From: JACMRP01 sp047302465
Lineage (GTDB): Bacteria; Bdellovibrionota; Bdellovibrionia; Bdellovibrionales; Bdellovibrionaceae
Reading direction: 5' to 3'
NCBI RefSeq assembly: GCF_047302465.1
Contig: NZ_CP178621.1
Coordinates: forward strand, 1,550,001 to 1,614,000
DNA: 64,000 bases
In this document: piece by piece, positions 26,058 to 35,557 of the stretch
Numbering within the stretch: position 1 is the stretch's first letter
Layout: each line of letters opens with the position of its first letter
The notes under the pieces: model-generated
The model's database searches: none
What the model was told of the DNA's origin: nothing
The model's input: the letters and a program-made list of their open reading frames with translations, nothing else
Made by a program: the position numbers and the translations under genes

Positions 26058-27091
26058 AAGAGCGATCCTAATTTTGCCCGCACTTCTGCGGCGACTTGCT
26101 CTGGGGTGATGTCGACAAGGCATTGATGGTAAACCTTATTTACGCAGGGTCCTTGGCCATGTTTACTGCAAGGACGACAGGACAAATTCAGCTCCATGAT
26201 TTTTGTACTAGTGCGAGAAGGAAACCCAAAAGGAGCAGGCCCCATGAGTGCAATTGTTGGTTTGCCAAGCTGCTCTCCGACATGCAAAAGGCCCGTATCA
26301 TTGCTGACTAACACTTGCGCTTTTTTCACGAGCGCCGCGCTCACAGTCAGGGGCGCTTTGCCAGCAGTGTTGAGTATTCTGTCGGGGGCGATTTTTTCGA
26401 TCTCTTCGATAAAACGATCTTCCGGACCGCCTAACAATAAGAAATTCACGTCAGGCATTAGTTGAATCAATTGCTTGAAGTGACTGACAGGCCAGCGTTT
26501 TAAAAAGTACGCAGCAGACGGTGCTAAGGCGACGTACTTTTTCTCTTTCCAAGTGCCCAGCAACGTATCGGCTTTGCTCAGGTCCGCTTCGTCGATAAAA
26601 ATCTGCGGTGTTTGTGGCAATGCCTTTGAAATATTCCACGGAGTCAGTGGTTCCAGCAAATCTCTTTGCCCCGAGAACGGTATTTCGTAAGTGTTTTTAT
26701 GAAGTCTAAAAAGTAAAAATCTTTTCCAGCGTTTTTGCGAGCGGCGAATAAACAGCGTCGAGCGGAAAAGTCCCAAGCGCCAGTACACAAATCGTGAGCG
26801 CAAGTTGTTATGCGCATCATAGATGTGGGTGTAATGATTCTGACCCATGAGACTTAACAAAGACCACAAGCCTTTGAGTCCACTCTTGCGATCGTACTCC
26901 CAAATGCGATCAATAGCTGGATGATGCTTCAGAAGAGGCGCCATATCCTTGCGAGTAATCCACTCGATTTTTGCATTGGGATACGCTTTTTGGATGGCCG
27001 AAGGAATGCTAAGACTTTGAGTCACATCCCCGAAACTAGAAAAGCGAATGATTAAAAAACGGGCTTCCGCACCGTTGGTTTTTTCAGCCAT
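26054..27091 (-). CDS. Family 9 glycosyltransferase (ADP-heptose:LPS heptosyltransferase-like)
   Basis: 345 aa. N-terminal RFLIIRFSSFGDVTQSLSIP and the C-terminal domain signature VSNDTGLLHVGEQLGKPTIAL, followed by GPAPFGFPSRT, are characteristic of GT9 enzymes such as WaaF/WaaC. A Cys-rich tail (CRPCSKHGQGPC) is common in the family. It would add heptose to the LPS inner core in the cytoplasm. The stop overlaps the GTG of the Kdo transferase gene by four bases, which fits a shared LPS-core pathway. The exact acceptor cannot be read from sequence. Confidence 0.88.
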   Translation of the reverse strand: MAEKTNGAEARFLIIRFSSFGDVTQSLSIPSAIQKAYPNAKIEWITRKDMAPLLKHHPAIDRIWEYDRKSGLKGLWSLLSLMGQNHYTHIYDAHNNLRSRFVYWRLGLFRSTLFIRRSQKRWKRFLLFRLHKNTYEIPFSGQRDLLEPLTPWNISKALPQTPQIFIDEADLSKADTLLGTWKEKKYVALAPSAAYFLKRWPVSHFKQLIQLMPDVNFLLLGGPEDRFIEEIEKIAPDRILNTAGKAPLTVSAALVKKAQVLVSNDTGLLHVGEQLGKPTIALMGPAPFGFPSRTSTKIMELNLSCRPCSKHGQGPCVNKVYHQCLVDITPEQVAAEVRAKLGSLL

Positions 27092-27247
27092 AAAGGGACT
27101 CTAGCAAAGAACCCCCAGGCTGGCAAAAGCCAAGCGCCAAAAAAGGGCACATGTCGGTATTTTAACACCCAGGGCGCAAAACAATGCCTTTGAATGGGGC
27201 TTTTGTGGGCATGCCTTTTGATGAATAAAGACCCGCAGGGAGAAACC

Positions 27248-28600
27248 ATGCGGAACTGGTACGTCTTATCTTTAGCACTTTTAGCCCTTTTTGGGGTGGA
27301 AATCCTGGCGAGCTCCGCCCAGGCCCAAGTGCGTTCAGATCTCCGCTTGTTCTCGGATTCCTTTATTAGCCCATCCTTTGAAGCCAATCAAAAAACCAAC
27401 TATCAGTTTGTCGGCATGAGCTTAAAAAGCTCTCCATATACTGATGAAGCTTTAAAAATGGATATTGAAGGAGCTGTGGCCTTTGGTGCCCCGCTTTTAA
27501 ACTACTTAAATATTTCTGAGGCCTATTTCCAGAATAAACAATCCGACACCGAGCAACTCATTATTGGCAGAAAGCTGATGGATTGGAATGAGCTCGATAA
27601 CCGTTGGGACTTTGGCCTTTGGCAGCCACTTTTCCAGTGGAATCCGTTGAACGCCGAACAGCAAGGTTTAACGGGGCTTTTCTGGCAAGCAGAGCGTCCG
27701 AGTTATTCGATTTTGATGTTTGCCTCTCATATTTTTATTCCGAATCAAGGTCCTACTTTTGAAATCTCTGATGGATCTTTTGTTCGTGGGAATCCCTGGT
27801 TCCGCAGACCGCCAGAGTCTGTACGTATTTTCGAAGAAGTGACCCAGGTCGATTATAATTTCGAACGCCCTGAGAGTGCCCAAGTCGTTTTTCAAACAAG
27901 TTACGGAGCGCGCTTGAGTTTTGGCTCTGCAGAGTCCGTGAAAGCGCAACTTAGCTATATGTACAAGCCTTCGAACGAACTTGCCATTGGTTATGGCGGG
28001 GTTTTGGATACTAGCCGCCTACGTGGTGTAGTGGATCTGAAGCCGCAATCTTTCTATCATTCTTTAAGTGGCTTTGATTTCTCTCATCGTTTGGGAATGT
28101 TCCGTTACGGCGCGAGTATTGTGATGGATCGTCCACAAAAAGACCTGGAGTTTGAAGAGAAGTGGACTCATCCCACCTTCGAAGATGCTTTGCTAACAAG
28201 TCCTTTTGTAGAGTTGATTGGCAAGCAATTTACTTTATCACTACAGGCTCTGAATATCACAGGTGGAGAAGTTACTGAAATTGGAGATATGGCAAGTGCC
28301 GATCGTGCGCCGTTGACAATGCGCTATCCGTTCCAGCAAGCAGTGAAAGTGGCATTAGAGACACGCCACGTGTTGAAGAACCAACGTCGTTTGACCTCTC
28401 GTACAAGTTTTACGACAAGCCAGACGAATGACTTTGATTATTTACAATTTAAAGTGAATTACCGTCTTTCGTCTTCGTGGGCGACCTTTACTGAGCTTGA
28501 ACTTGTTCGCGCAGGCGAGTTGACGGCGCAAAATCAAAATGAAATTGCCCAGTATAAGAACCTAGATCGTTTTATGGCAGGAGCGTCTTATGTTTTCTAA
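27248..28600 (+). CDS. Outer-membrane beta-barrel-like protein
   Basis: About 450 aa. Start 27248 follows GGGAG at five bases and gives a signal peptide (MRNWYVLSLALLALFGVEIL, then ASSAQA). The mature chain is strand-rich with many Trp and Phe (DFGLWQPLFQWNPLNAEQQG, GNPWFRRPPES) and ends in MAGASYVF, a typical barrel C-terminus. No named family. First of a rightward chain of overlapping genes that continues to 38420; its end overlaps the EF-hand lipoprotein gene by 11 bases, suggesting paired work. Confidence 0.65.
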   Translation: MRNWYVLSLALLALFGVEILASSAQAQVRSDLRLFSDSFISPSFEANQKTNYQFVGMSLKSSPYTDEALKMDIEGAVAFGAPLLNYLNISEAYFQNKQSDTEQLIIGRKLMDWNELDNRWDFGLWQPLFQWNPLNAEQQGLTGLFWQAERPSYSILMFASHIFIPNQGPTFEISDGSFVRGNPWFRRPPESVRIFEEVTQVDYNFERPESAQVVFQTSYGARLSFGSAESVKAQLSYMYKPSNELAIGYGGVLDTSRLRGVVDLKPQSFYHSLSGFDFSHRLGMFRYGASIVMDRPQKDLEFEEKWTHPTFEDALLTSPFVELIGKQFTLSLQALNITGGEVTEIGDMASADRAPLTMRYPFQQAVKVALETRHVLKNQRRLTSRTSFTTSQTNDFDYLQFKVNYRLSSSWATFTELELVRAGELTAQNQNEIAQYKNLDRFMAGASYVF

Positions 28601-30890
28601 GCGCAGCTTGAAACAAACGATGTCTTGGATGTTGACCACTCAATTTTTGTGGGTTGGTGCATGCTCATATTTCTTAGATGAAAAACGTCAAGAACCGCAG
28701 ACGATCGAAATGTCGAATGCGAAATTTGCTTGTTTGCAGTCTTTGCCCGTTGAAATTACGAAGTTTGTTCGCGGCGAAGTCAGTGACGGCGACATCCAAA
28801 GTGGCTTTAAGTGTGCTCAGGATGCGTTGACCTATTTTAAGAATAAAACCAAAGGAACCTATCCAGACGCGTATACCATGGAAGACCTAAGAAACTTCTT
28901 TGGTAAGTACTTCTTAAAGAAGAACAACGTAACTCCTGCCTTCGCAGCAGAGCTTTTCAAATTGAAAAAAGTGCTTTTGGGCGGATCTGAAAAGTCGATT
29001 ACGAAGGCTGAGATTCAGAAGCTCGTGGAGCTCTTAGAGGTCATCAAAGTGCAAGCGGTTGCGACGGCTCCACATATGACGACTTTGATGGGACAAAAGA
29101 AGGGCGCTTCGTGGGCCGAAGTCAATCAAGCGACTCAACAATTGCAAGGTTCTTTGCTGTTGCTTCTTAAAAACGTCGATATCGTGAGATCGGACTATAG
29201 CTTCGTGGATCTTAAAAAATTCATGGATGGTTTGGACAATTTTATCAATGCGACCGAGCCATTTTACCTGACGGAAAAATTAGGTAGCAATATTCCTCTG
29301 TTGGAAGCTATCAAAAACGTTCTTGTTGGTGAAGACGTTCGTTTAGACAATCTGAATGATTGGCAGACCTCGTTGAAAACAGGTGTGGGGCTTTACAGAA
29401 CCGCTCTTCGCTATCGTTATTTCCTGCAAGGCCAGGATATTGACACTCCAGCCGAAGTCGATGTTTTGATCATGATGGCAAACGAGGTCTTTGACCTTTT
29501 TGAAGAAAGTTTGCCTATGCAGCATCAAGGCGTGATCTCGTTTGCTGCAATTGACAATTTATTGAAACAATTAGAACTCAAAAAACTTTTACCGTTAGGG
29601 CTGACAGCGCGCGGGCTTGAAGAAACTTATAAAAAAGTCGTGTTGCGCATGTTGGATCCACAAAGGCGGGGCGACGCTCGAGGGCTTTTGTCTTTAGAGC
29701 GTGTTCATCTGCAAGTATTAAAACATGAAGTTAAAATCTATCAGATTCAGCAAAGCTTTACTAATAGCTTGAGTTATGATGCCAGCATGTCCGTCAGCGT
29801 GAGTGATATTGCTGCGGCAGCAAAGAAATTCTCTCTTAGTGAGTATATTGAGAAAAACTTGAAAGTAGACAGTCTTGAGCAGGACTCTTTGAAAATAGCG
29901 TGGGAAGATTCTCTAGAATTGTTATTAAAAGACCGGCCTGTTTTCTTTGATAGCCTAGGTCGATTGATCATCGTGGGTTCTCCTCTGAAGCAGCGTCAGA
30001 CGTGGGCTTCGTTGACGAAATCGAACGTGATGCGTGCACTGACTCGATTCTTACTTTTGGGATATGGTGCAAAGAAAAGTACTCAGCTTTCTCGTGAAGA
30101 GATGTCTCAAGCGGGACTGGAGCTTTGGTACAAGGACTTCAATCAGTTGGGAACAGATTTAAAAGCGTTTGACCCAAGAAGCGACAATGCCGGTGCTCGA
30201 AGCTTCAATGAAGCGAATTTCTTCACCTTCAATGGTAATGGTGATTCGATCATGAATTTCCATGAGACTTTTGACTTCGTGAGCTTCCTTGTTGCGGGTG
30301 GAATGACTTCGGCTGAAAAGCTGCGCCAGGATTCTCTGCAATGTATGGTTTTAGCTACCAAAGACGTCTTCGGTTATCCGATGATGCGCGAGTCGTGCTT
30401 TAAAGCAAATATGCGTAAGAACTTTGGAGTTTATTTCGGGAACTTACCAGGAATGGTGCGACAAGTGCTTGCGATGAATGAGGGCGAATGGGATCAGTTC
30501 TATGGCAACTTGCTCTCGGCGGCGCGAATTTCTCCGGCGAGTGGTGGGCTTGTTGAGACGGCCGATATCAGAACGGCTGTTATGATGCTTCATTACACAG
30601 AGAGCTTGATGAGTGTTTATGATCTTGATCAAAGTGGTAAGCTGAATAAAGAAGAACTCCGAGGTGCCGCACCAAGATTCTTAGAATTCATGAAGCAGGT
30701 TGCCCCGGTAAATGCTAACTTTATGGTCAGAGATTTCTTCTTGTTCTTGGTTTATAAGGGTAAAAAGCCCACTTTATGGGAATACACTTATTTCCAAGGC
30801 GAGAAGGCTTTTGGTAGCCTTGAGGATGCAGGACGTGATAAGATTCTGCAGGTATTCAAGGTTCTAAAAGACGAGGCGGCAGCAGAGTGA
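28590..30890 (+). CDS. EF-hand lipoprotein
   Basis: 766 aa. A lipobox-like VGAC near residue 25 follows a hydrophobic segment (LTTQFLWVGAC). The body is helical. A canonical EF-hand loop DLDQSGKLNKEE (residues 678-689) and a second EF-hand-like loop NGNGDSIMNFHE (about 547-558) predict calcium binding. Early text (YTMEDLRNFFGKYFL, SITKAEIQKLVELL) resembles degenerate EF-hand helices. It overlaps both neighbours (11 bases, then GTGA with the MFS gene), so it is translated with the outer-membrane protein before it. Probably in the periplasm, tethered to a membrane. Confidence 0.75.
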   Translation: MFSKRSLKQTMSWMLTTQFLWVGACSYFLDEKRQEPQTIEMSNAKFACLQSLPVEITKFVRGEVSDGDIQSGFKCAQDALTYFKNKTKGTYPDAYTMEDLRNFFGKYFLKKNNVTPAFAAELFKLKKVLLGGSEKSITKAEIQKLVELLEVIKVQAVATAPHMTTLMGQKKGASWAEVNQATQQLQGSLLLLLKNVDIVRSDYSFVDLKKFMDGLDNFINATEPFYLTEKLGSNIPLLEAIKNVLVGEDVRLDNLNDWQTSLKTGVGLYRTALRYRYFLQGQDIDTPAEVDVLIMMANEVFDLFEESLPMQHQGVISFAAIDNLLKQLELKKLLPLGLTARGLEETYKKVVLRMLDPQRRGDARGLLSLERVHLQVLKHEVKIYQIQQSFTNSLSYDASMSVSVSDIAAAAKKFSLSEYIEKNLKVDSLEQDSLKIAWEDSLELLLKDRPVFFDSLGRLIIVGSPLKQRQTWASLTKSNVMRALTRFLLLGYGAKKSTQLSREEMSQAGLELWYKDFNQLGTDLKAFDPRSDNAGARSFNEANFFTFNGNGDSIMNFHETFDFVSFLVAGGMTSAEKLRQDSLQCMVLATKDVFGYPMMRESCFKANMRKNFGVYFGNLPGMVRQVLAMNEGEWDQFYGNLLSAARISPASGGLVETADIRTAVMMLHYTESLMSVYDLDQSGKLNKEELRGAAPRFLEFMKQVAPVNANFMVRDFFLFLVYKGKKPTLWEYTYFQGEKAFGSLEDAGRDKILQVFKVLKDEAAAE

Positions 30891-32038
30891 TTTGGGGTTA
30901 CATAGTAATTGCGTATTTAAGTCTGTTTGCCTTGGGCATCAGCGATAATATTCGCGGTCCTTTATTTCCAGAAATTTTACAGAATTTTGCGGTGTCTGAC
31001 ACACAAGGCGCCGTGTTCTATGCCATGAGCTCCTTCTTTGGCTTCTTGGGCAGTTTCCTAGTGCGATTCCTGCTTAAAAAATGGAGCCGTATCCGCAATA
31101 TGCAATTGGCTCTTTTGATGATGACGGTTGGCTTAGCAGGGATGGGAAGTGTGACTCACTTCTCGTGGTTGCTGTTTTTCTCAGCGATTTTTGGGGCCAG
31201 CATGGGAATCACCGGCGTCGTGCAAAACATTTTGGTAAATGTAGGCTCTTTGCCACAAAAGCGACAGCAAATGCTTTCGGGGTTGCATGCGAACTATGGA
31301 ATTGCCTCATTCTTGGCGCCTTTGGTGGTGGCGGGCGTGAGTGCATGGTTGGGATCGTGGCGTTTTGTTTTTTATATCGTAGCCACAGTGCCTTTTGCAT
31401 TGCTGCTAGGAACTTTCTTTTGGAAAGATAATCAAATTTCTGCGGCGCTTGTTAACAAAGAAAAGTTAGAACCACCACATCCGCAAACTCGCAGAGATCA
31501 CCTGGGACAGATTTTTTTAGCGGTCGCCTTGGGTTTTTATGTTCTGGCAGAAATCATGGTTTCATCCCGTTTGCCGTTGTTTGTACGTCGCGAACTCGGA
31601 GTAAGTCTTGAAGAATCCAGTTACTATTTGACGGGATTTTTTGTCTTTTTGCTGGCGGGGCGTTTGCTTTTTGCTCTATACCATTTCCGTTGGCCCCTTC
31701 GGCATATGCTTTCGGCATTTTTGTTTTTGTCGGCGGCGAGCGTTGCGTTGGGTCTTTTGAGTCATCCGTTCTTTTTAGCCTTGTCGGGGCTATTTATGGC
31801 GCCGTTCTATCCTTTAGCGATGGTTTATGTCTCTAATCGCTATGAGAAGAACATAGACTCGGCCGTTTCCTACTGCATGGCCTTGCAGTCCTTCTTTACC
31901 GTGGCGATGCACGGTCTTGTTGGTTATTTGACAGACCTGTATGGGATCCATGTAGCATTGTGGGTAGGGCCTATGGGGCTTGGCGTTTCATTTTTGTTGT
32001 TGAATAGTTTTGAAAGGCTTTTTAAAAAAGAATCATGA
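30887..32038 (+). CDS. Major facilitator superfamily transporter
   Basis: 383 aa; hydrophobic throughout with about 12 membrane segments. N-terminal ISDNIRGPLFPEIL and the loop RFLLKKWSRIRN are MFS-like (the A-motif region), and IDSAVSYCMALQSFFTV is typical of the C-terminal half. The GTG start overlaps the previous stop as GTGA. Substrate not predictable; sugar and multidrug-type carriers are both possible. Confidence 0.8.
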   Translation: MIWGYIVIAYLSLFALGISDNIRGPLFPEILQNFAVSDTQGAVFYAMSSFFGFLGSFLVRFLLKKWSRIRNMQLALLMMTVGLAGMGSVTHFSWLLFFSAIFGASMGITGVVQNILVNVGSLPQKRQQMLSGLHANYGIASFLAPLVVAGVSAWLGSWRFVFYIVATVPFALLLGTFFWKDNQISAALVNKEKLEPPHPQTRRDHLGQIFLAVALGFYVLAEIMVSSRLPLFVRRELGVSLEESSYYLTGFFVFLLAGRLLFALYHFRWPLRHMLSAFLFLSAASVALGLLSHPFFLALSGLFMAPFYPLAMVYVSNRYEKNIDSAVSYCMALQSFFTVAMHGLVGYLTDLYGIHVALWVGPMGLGVSFLLLNSFERLFKKES

Positions 32039-33057
32039 GATATTTTTTGCTAACTCTCATTGGATGCCTTCTGTCTTGCGTTTGTATGGCGCAGACGAAG
32101 TCCTTGGCCTTTGATAATGATTGGGCCCGGGGCTATGTGCAGACTATTGATAGTGCAAAAACTTTAACTGTGATTTCAGCCTACTCCGAGTTTCGCTTGG
32201 GTGAAATGTTGGTCGTGCAAAGTCACGATCCTGGCCAGGATATCATCGGTTTTGTTCAAGTCGAATCCATTGCGACCAGCGGAGATGGACAGTTTATTTT
32301 GAAAGTGCGTCTGGTACGTCACTCGAAATATGCGATGGTTCAGTTAGGGGACGTGCTCTTCCGCATGGACTTCAATACCTTCCATGAAGAGTATAAAGGG
32401 ACGACTGAGCTTATCATGAAGAACGAAGACCCGGATTCTTCATCAAGCTATCGTGGTTTGATCTTCATGGGTTTAAGTGCCGGTGAAACTGCACAAACTT
32501 TAAGAAAATACGAAACTTTGATCAGTATTTTCGGCTACCTTGATTATGGTTTTACCTCGAACCTGACCGTAGGGACAATCCTCCCAGCTGATTTTTTATC
32601 AGCACCGAATATTCAGGCAAAATACAAATTCCACGAATCCGACTCCAACATTTTCACATACGGTATGAACTATTTCTGGTCGCCCGAGAGTTCTACCGGC
32701 GTAGTCAATGCGACGTTTTTTTGGGATTCGATTTCTTCAGAGAGTGTGATTTCTCATACGAACTTAACTTTGGCTTTGGCAAGTTTTGACGAAGCCAAAA
32801 ATCTGACAGCCCTCAAAGGAGCGGGAACGAGCTCTTTGCAGTCAGGGTATGAGTTCATCTTGCAGGATTGGAATCGTGTTCTGGTGGGTCCGAGTTATAA
32901 CTTCGAAAGTAAAACGGTCGGTGGTTACGTTTCTTATGTTTGGATTTGGGATCACTTTCACACCCAGCTGGGTGTCAGTACCACCGATATCTCGAATCTG
33001 GTGTACAACGTTCAAGACGGTTATTATCTGAACTTTGAACTGTACTGGAGATTTTAG
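32035..33057 (+). CDS. Exported outer-membrane-like protein
   Basis: 340 aa with a signal peptide (MRYFLLTLIGCLLSCVCMAQ). An N-terminal segment of about 100 residues (VISAYSEFRLGEMLVVQSHD) is followed by a strand-rich region with alternating aromatics ending in YYLNFELYWRF, a barrel-type terminus. No named family. ATGA overlap with the MFS gene and TAGTG overlap with the methyltransferase gene place it firmly in the operon. Confidence 0.65.
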   Translation: MRYFLLTLIGCLLSCVCMAQTKSLAFDNDWARGYVQTIDSAKTLTVISAYSEFRLGEMLVVQSHDPGQDIIGFVQVESIATSGDGQFILKVRLVRHSKYAMVQLGDVLFRMDFNTFHEEYKGTTELIMKNEDPDSSSSYRGLIFMGLSAGETAQTLRKYETLISIFGYLDYGFTSNLTVGTILPADFLSAPNIQAKYKFHESDSNIFTYGMNYFWSPESSTGVVNATFFWDSISSESVISHTNLTLALASFDEAKNLTALKGAGTSSLQSGYEFILQDWNRVLVGPSYNFESKTVGGYVSYVWIWDHFHTQLGVSTTDISNLVYNVQDGYYLNFELYWRF

Positions 33058-34253
33058 TGAAAGAGCAAAATCTGTCCAGGTTCTATATTTCGTGCAATCT
33101 TGGATTTGAAGAAAATCTTGCCGCAGAAATTCGTGAGTGCTGGCCGTGGCTGATCGAGATCACGGGGCAAGCCAATCAGTCGGCGGTGCCCGAGATGGTT
33201 TTTGAAAAGGGTGGCGTTTTAATCACGACCTCTTTTGAGCTCGGTGTGCAATTGAATTTCTTTTTAAAAACAGCGCACAGAGTTTTGTGGCGTCTAGCGG
33301 AATTTAAGGTTCGCGACTTTCCAAAACTTTTTGAAAAAGTTCAGAAGATCCCTTGGAATAATTATTTGGCAAGTTCTCAGGTCGAGTGGGTAGTTGCTGC
33401 CAGCAAATCGCGTCTTAATCACGAAAAACGTATTGAAGAAACCTGCAAAGATGCGTTTTCTAAAATTGCGGCAAAGATTCAGGGAAATGCGACGGCGGCC
33501 TCTGCGGTTTATGTACGCATCTTTGACGACCTTTGCACTATCAGTCTTGATACCAGTGGTGAAAACCTGCACAAACGTGGCTGGGGGGCGCTTAAAGGCG
33601 AAGCTCCGCTGCGTGAAACTTTGGCTGCATTTTTACTTCGTGAATTCATCGGGGATGAGCCTCCGGGGAAAATGCAAGAGGTCACATTGGTAGACCCGAT
33701 GTGTGGCTCTGGGACTTTGCTTTTAGAAGCTGTCAGTCTTTGGCTGCCGGTTTTCAATCGAGATTTCTCGTTTTTGCAGTGGAAAAACACGCCGAAGATT
33801 TTCAAGAGCCCACTTCTTAAGAAGAACTATAAGCTGCTGGCAACAAAAACTCCTTTTAAAGCCCATCTTGGGTTTGATCTGGATGAAAAAACTCTTTTGG
33901 CAGCCAAAGAGAACTATAAAACTCTGCAGGAGAAGGTCGACCTTCCCGCAACAGATCTTCGTTTTGAAAAAGAGAATCTATTTTCTGGGGACCCGCGCAA
34001 ACTGGGATCTGTCTGGTCTATTTCCAATCCTCCTTATGGCGAGCGCCTGCACGTACAGGGGCAGGACGTCTTTTCGTATCAAGATCTCATCAATACGATG
34101 GCGTCAAAGTTTGGCTCTGAAAAAGTCGGGGTTCTTCTTCCGAACAAAACAATGGTTCGTAGTCTTTTAGCTCCTTCTGGGCTGCGTAAGGTCAAAGAGC
34201 TGCCATTTAGTAACGGCGGGCTTGATGTGGTGTTCCTGGTTTTCTCAAAATAG
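33057..34253 (+). CDS. THUMP-domain RNA N2-guanine methyltransferase (RlmL-like)
   Basis: 398 aa; GTG start sharing one base with the previous stop. The N-terminal part (FYISCNLGFEENLAAEI) plus the next 150 residues fit a THUMP-containing RNA-binding module. The C-terminal half is a class I methyltransferase with DPMCGSGTLLLEA (SAM loop) and SNPPYGER (about residues 322-329), the catalytic signature of RNA guanine-N2 methylases. The length matches the N-terminal half of E. coli RlmKL, so 23S rRNA G2445-type methylation is the best guess. It is an odd fit inside an envelope operon. Confidence 0.82.
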   Translation: MKEQNLSRFYISCNLGFEENLAAEIRECWPWLIEITGQANQSAVPEMVFEKGGVLITTSFELGVQLNFFLKTAHRVLWRLAEFKVRDFPKLFEKVQKIPWNNYLASSQVEWVVAASKSRLNHEKRIEETCKDAFSKIAAKIQGNATAASAVYVRIFDDLCTISLDTSGENLHKRGWGALKGEAPLRETLAAFLLREFIGDEPPGKMQEVTLVDPMCGSGTLLLEAVSLWLPVFNRDFSFLQWKNTPKIFKSPLLKKNYKLLATKTPFKAHLGFDLDEKTLLAAKENYKTLQEKVDLPATDLRFEKENLFSGDPRKLGSVWSISNPPYGERLHVQGQDVFSYQDLINTMASKFGSEKVGVLLPNKTMVRSLLAPSGLRKVKELPFSNGGLDVVFLVFSK

Positions 34254-34269
34254 GGTCTAAAGACCTTTT
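34254..34269 (+). terminator. Weak hairpin before the TolC-like gene
   Basis: GGTCT-AA-AGACC followed by TTTT, between the methyltransferase stop and the TolC-like start. The stem is only five pairs, so it would at most attenuate read-through. Confidence 0.25.
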
Positions 34270-34297
34270 CGGGTTGCCATCACCTCAGCGGCTTTAT

Positions 34298-35557
34298 ATG
34301 CTTTTTGCCATGCTCAAACTCCTGACGATTGTAGTGATATTCGCATCCTCCTCAGCGCAGGCTTTGTCGCTTCCAGAAGCTGTGAGCCTGGCCTTGCAAA
34401 ACTCCAACACGATTAAGCAAAGCGAATATGATCTGCAACGTGCAGATCTTTCGGTCACTCAGAATCGCGCAGCCTTTTTGCCTTCGCTAGATTTAACCGC
34501 GGATTATTCCTACAACCAAGCAAGCCCGAAAACTCGTCAATACGAGTGGGACAGTGCTGCGGCTTTGGTTCTTTCTGAAAATCTTTACGACCACGGTGTC
34601 AGCATTCTTAATTTTCAAGCGTCCAAGGATCGACGAACCTTGGCGCAGCTTGATTACCAACGTGAAAAGTCCAGCACGATCTTAAGAACCGCACGTTTGT
34701 ATTTTGATGTCTTAAAATCTTTAGCCATTGAAGATCTGCAGAATAAAAATACTTTGCAGGTCGAGAAGGTCTATAAGCTGATTAGCTCCCAATACCGTCA
34801 GGGGATGCGTACTCGTCAGGATTATTTGCGTTTTGAATCTCAATTTCAGCGCTCGTTGATTTCTCAGACTTCGGCGCAGCTAGATTCTGTTCGTGCTAAA
34901 GAGGACTTGAAATCTTTTTTGAGCTTGCGTGAAGCACCGATGGTCTATGAAAACTACCGAGTTCGTCCACCGATTCCGAGTGCTTCTGAGTTGTATGAAG
35001 TTGCTCGTAAAAGACTGCGCTTGTCGGTTCGTGAATCTGAAGAAGGACTGGCAAAGGTAGAAAATCGTCCCAAGATCGATCTTGTCGCGAAGCTTGGCTA
35101 TGGCAGCGATTCTTACTATCAGAATGCGGGCAGTTGGAACGACAACGACCAAACATTTTTGACGGCGGGAGTGGTCTTTCGCTGGAATCTGTGGGACTGG
35201 GGGCAACGCGCTTCCGTTGTAAAAAGCGAAAGATTTTTGACTTTAAAAACCGAATCCGAGACCTCTCAAGAAGAACGTGATGCACTGGCTGCGATTGTAA
35301 AGCTTGAGCAGGCTTTGAAGACGATTCAACTACAGTACGAAATCACCGAGAAGCTTTTGAAGGTCGAACAAGAAAACTACAATGCTACTGAAAGAGATCT
35401 TCGCCAAGGTCAGAACAACTATCTGACTTATTCAACTTCACTCTCAGATTTGATCTCGAGCCAAATTCAAAACATTCAGACAGAGTACAATTTAATTTTG
35501 GCTCGTTTAGACCTCGGACATCGTAAAGGATACTTGGATGAAAGCATTATTAAGTAA
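34298..35557 (+). CDS. TolC-family outer-membrane efflux protein
   Basis: About 419 aa from ATG 34298 (alternatives TTG 34274, ATG 34310), with a signal peptide (LKLLTIVVIFASSSAQA). Features of the TolC/OEP fold: an N-terminal SLPEAVSLALQNSNTIKQSE repeat start, long coiled helices (LAQLDYQREKSSTILRTARL), and matching second-half repeat SDLISSQIQNIQTEYNLILA. It forms the outer-membrane duct of a tripartite pump with the two genes that follow; its 3' end overlaps the adaptor gene by 20 bases. Confidence 0.85.
   Translation: MLFAMLKLLTIVVIFASSSAQALSLPEAVSLALQNSNTIKQSEYDLQRADLSVTQNRAAFLPSLDLTADYSYNQASPKTRQYEWDSAAALVLSENLYDHGVSILNFQASKDRRTLAQLDYQREKSSTILRTARLYFDVLKSLAIEDLQNKNTLQVEKVYKLISSQYRQGMRTRQDYLRFESQFQRSLISQTSAQLDSVRAKEDLKSFLSLREAPMVYENYRVRPPIPSASELYEVARKRLRLSVRESEEGLAKVENRPKIDLVAKLGYGSDSYYQNAGSWNDNDQTFLTAGVVFRWNLWDWGQRASVVKSERFLTLKTESETSQEERDALAAIVKLEQALKTIQLQYEITEKLLKVEQENYNATERDLRQGQNNYLTYSTSLSDLISSQIQNIQTEYNLILARLDLGHRKGYLDESIIK

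Noticed and set aside
27112..27140. Sigma-54-like TGGCAAAAGCCAAGC before the outer-membrane gene
   Set aside because: Spacing fits but the -12 box lacks TTGC; too weak to list.
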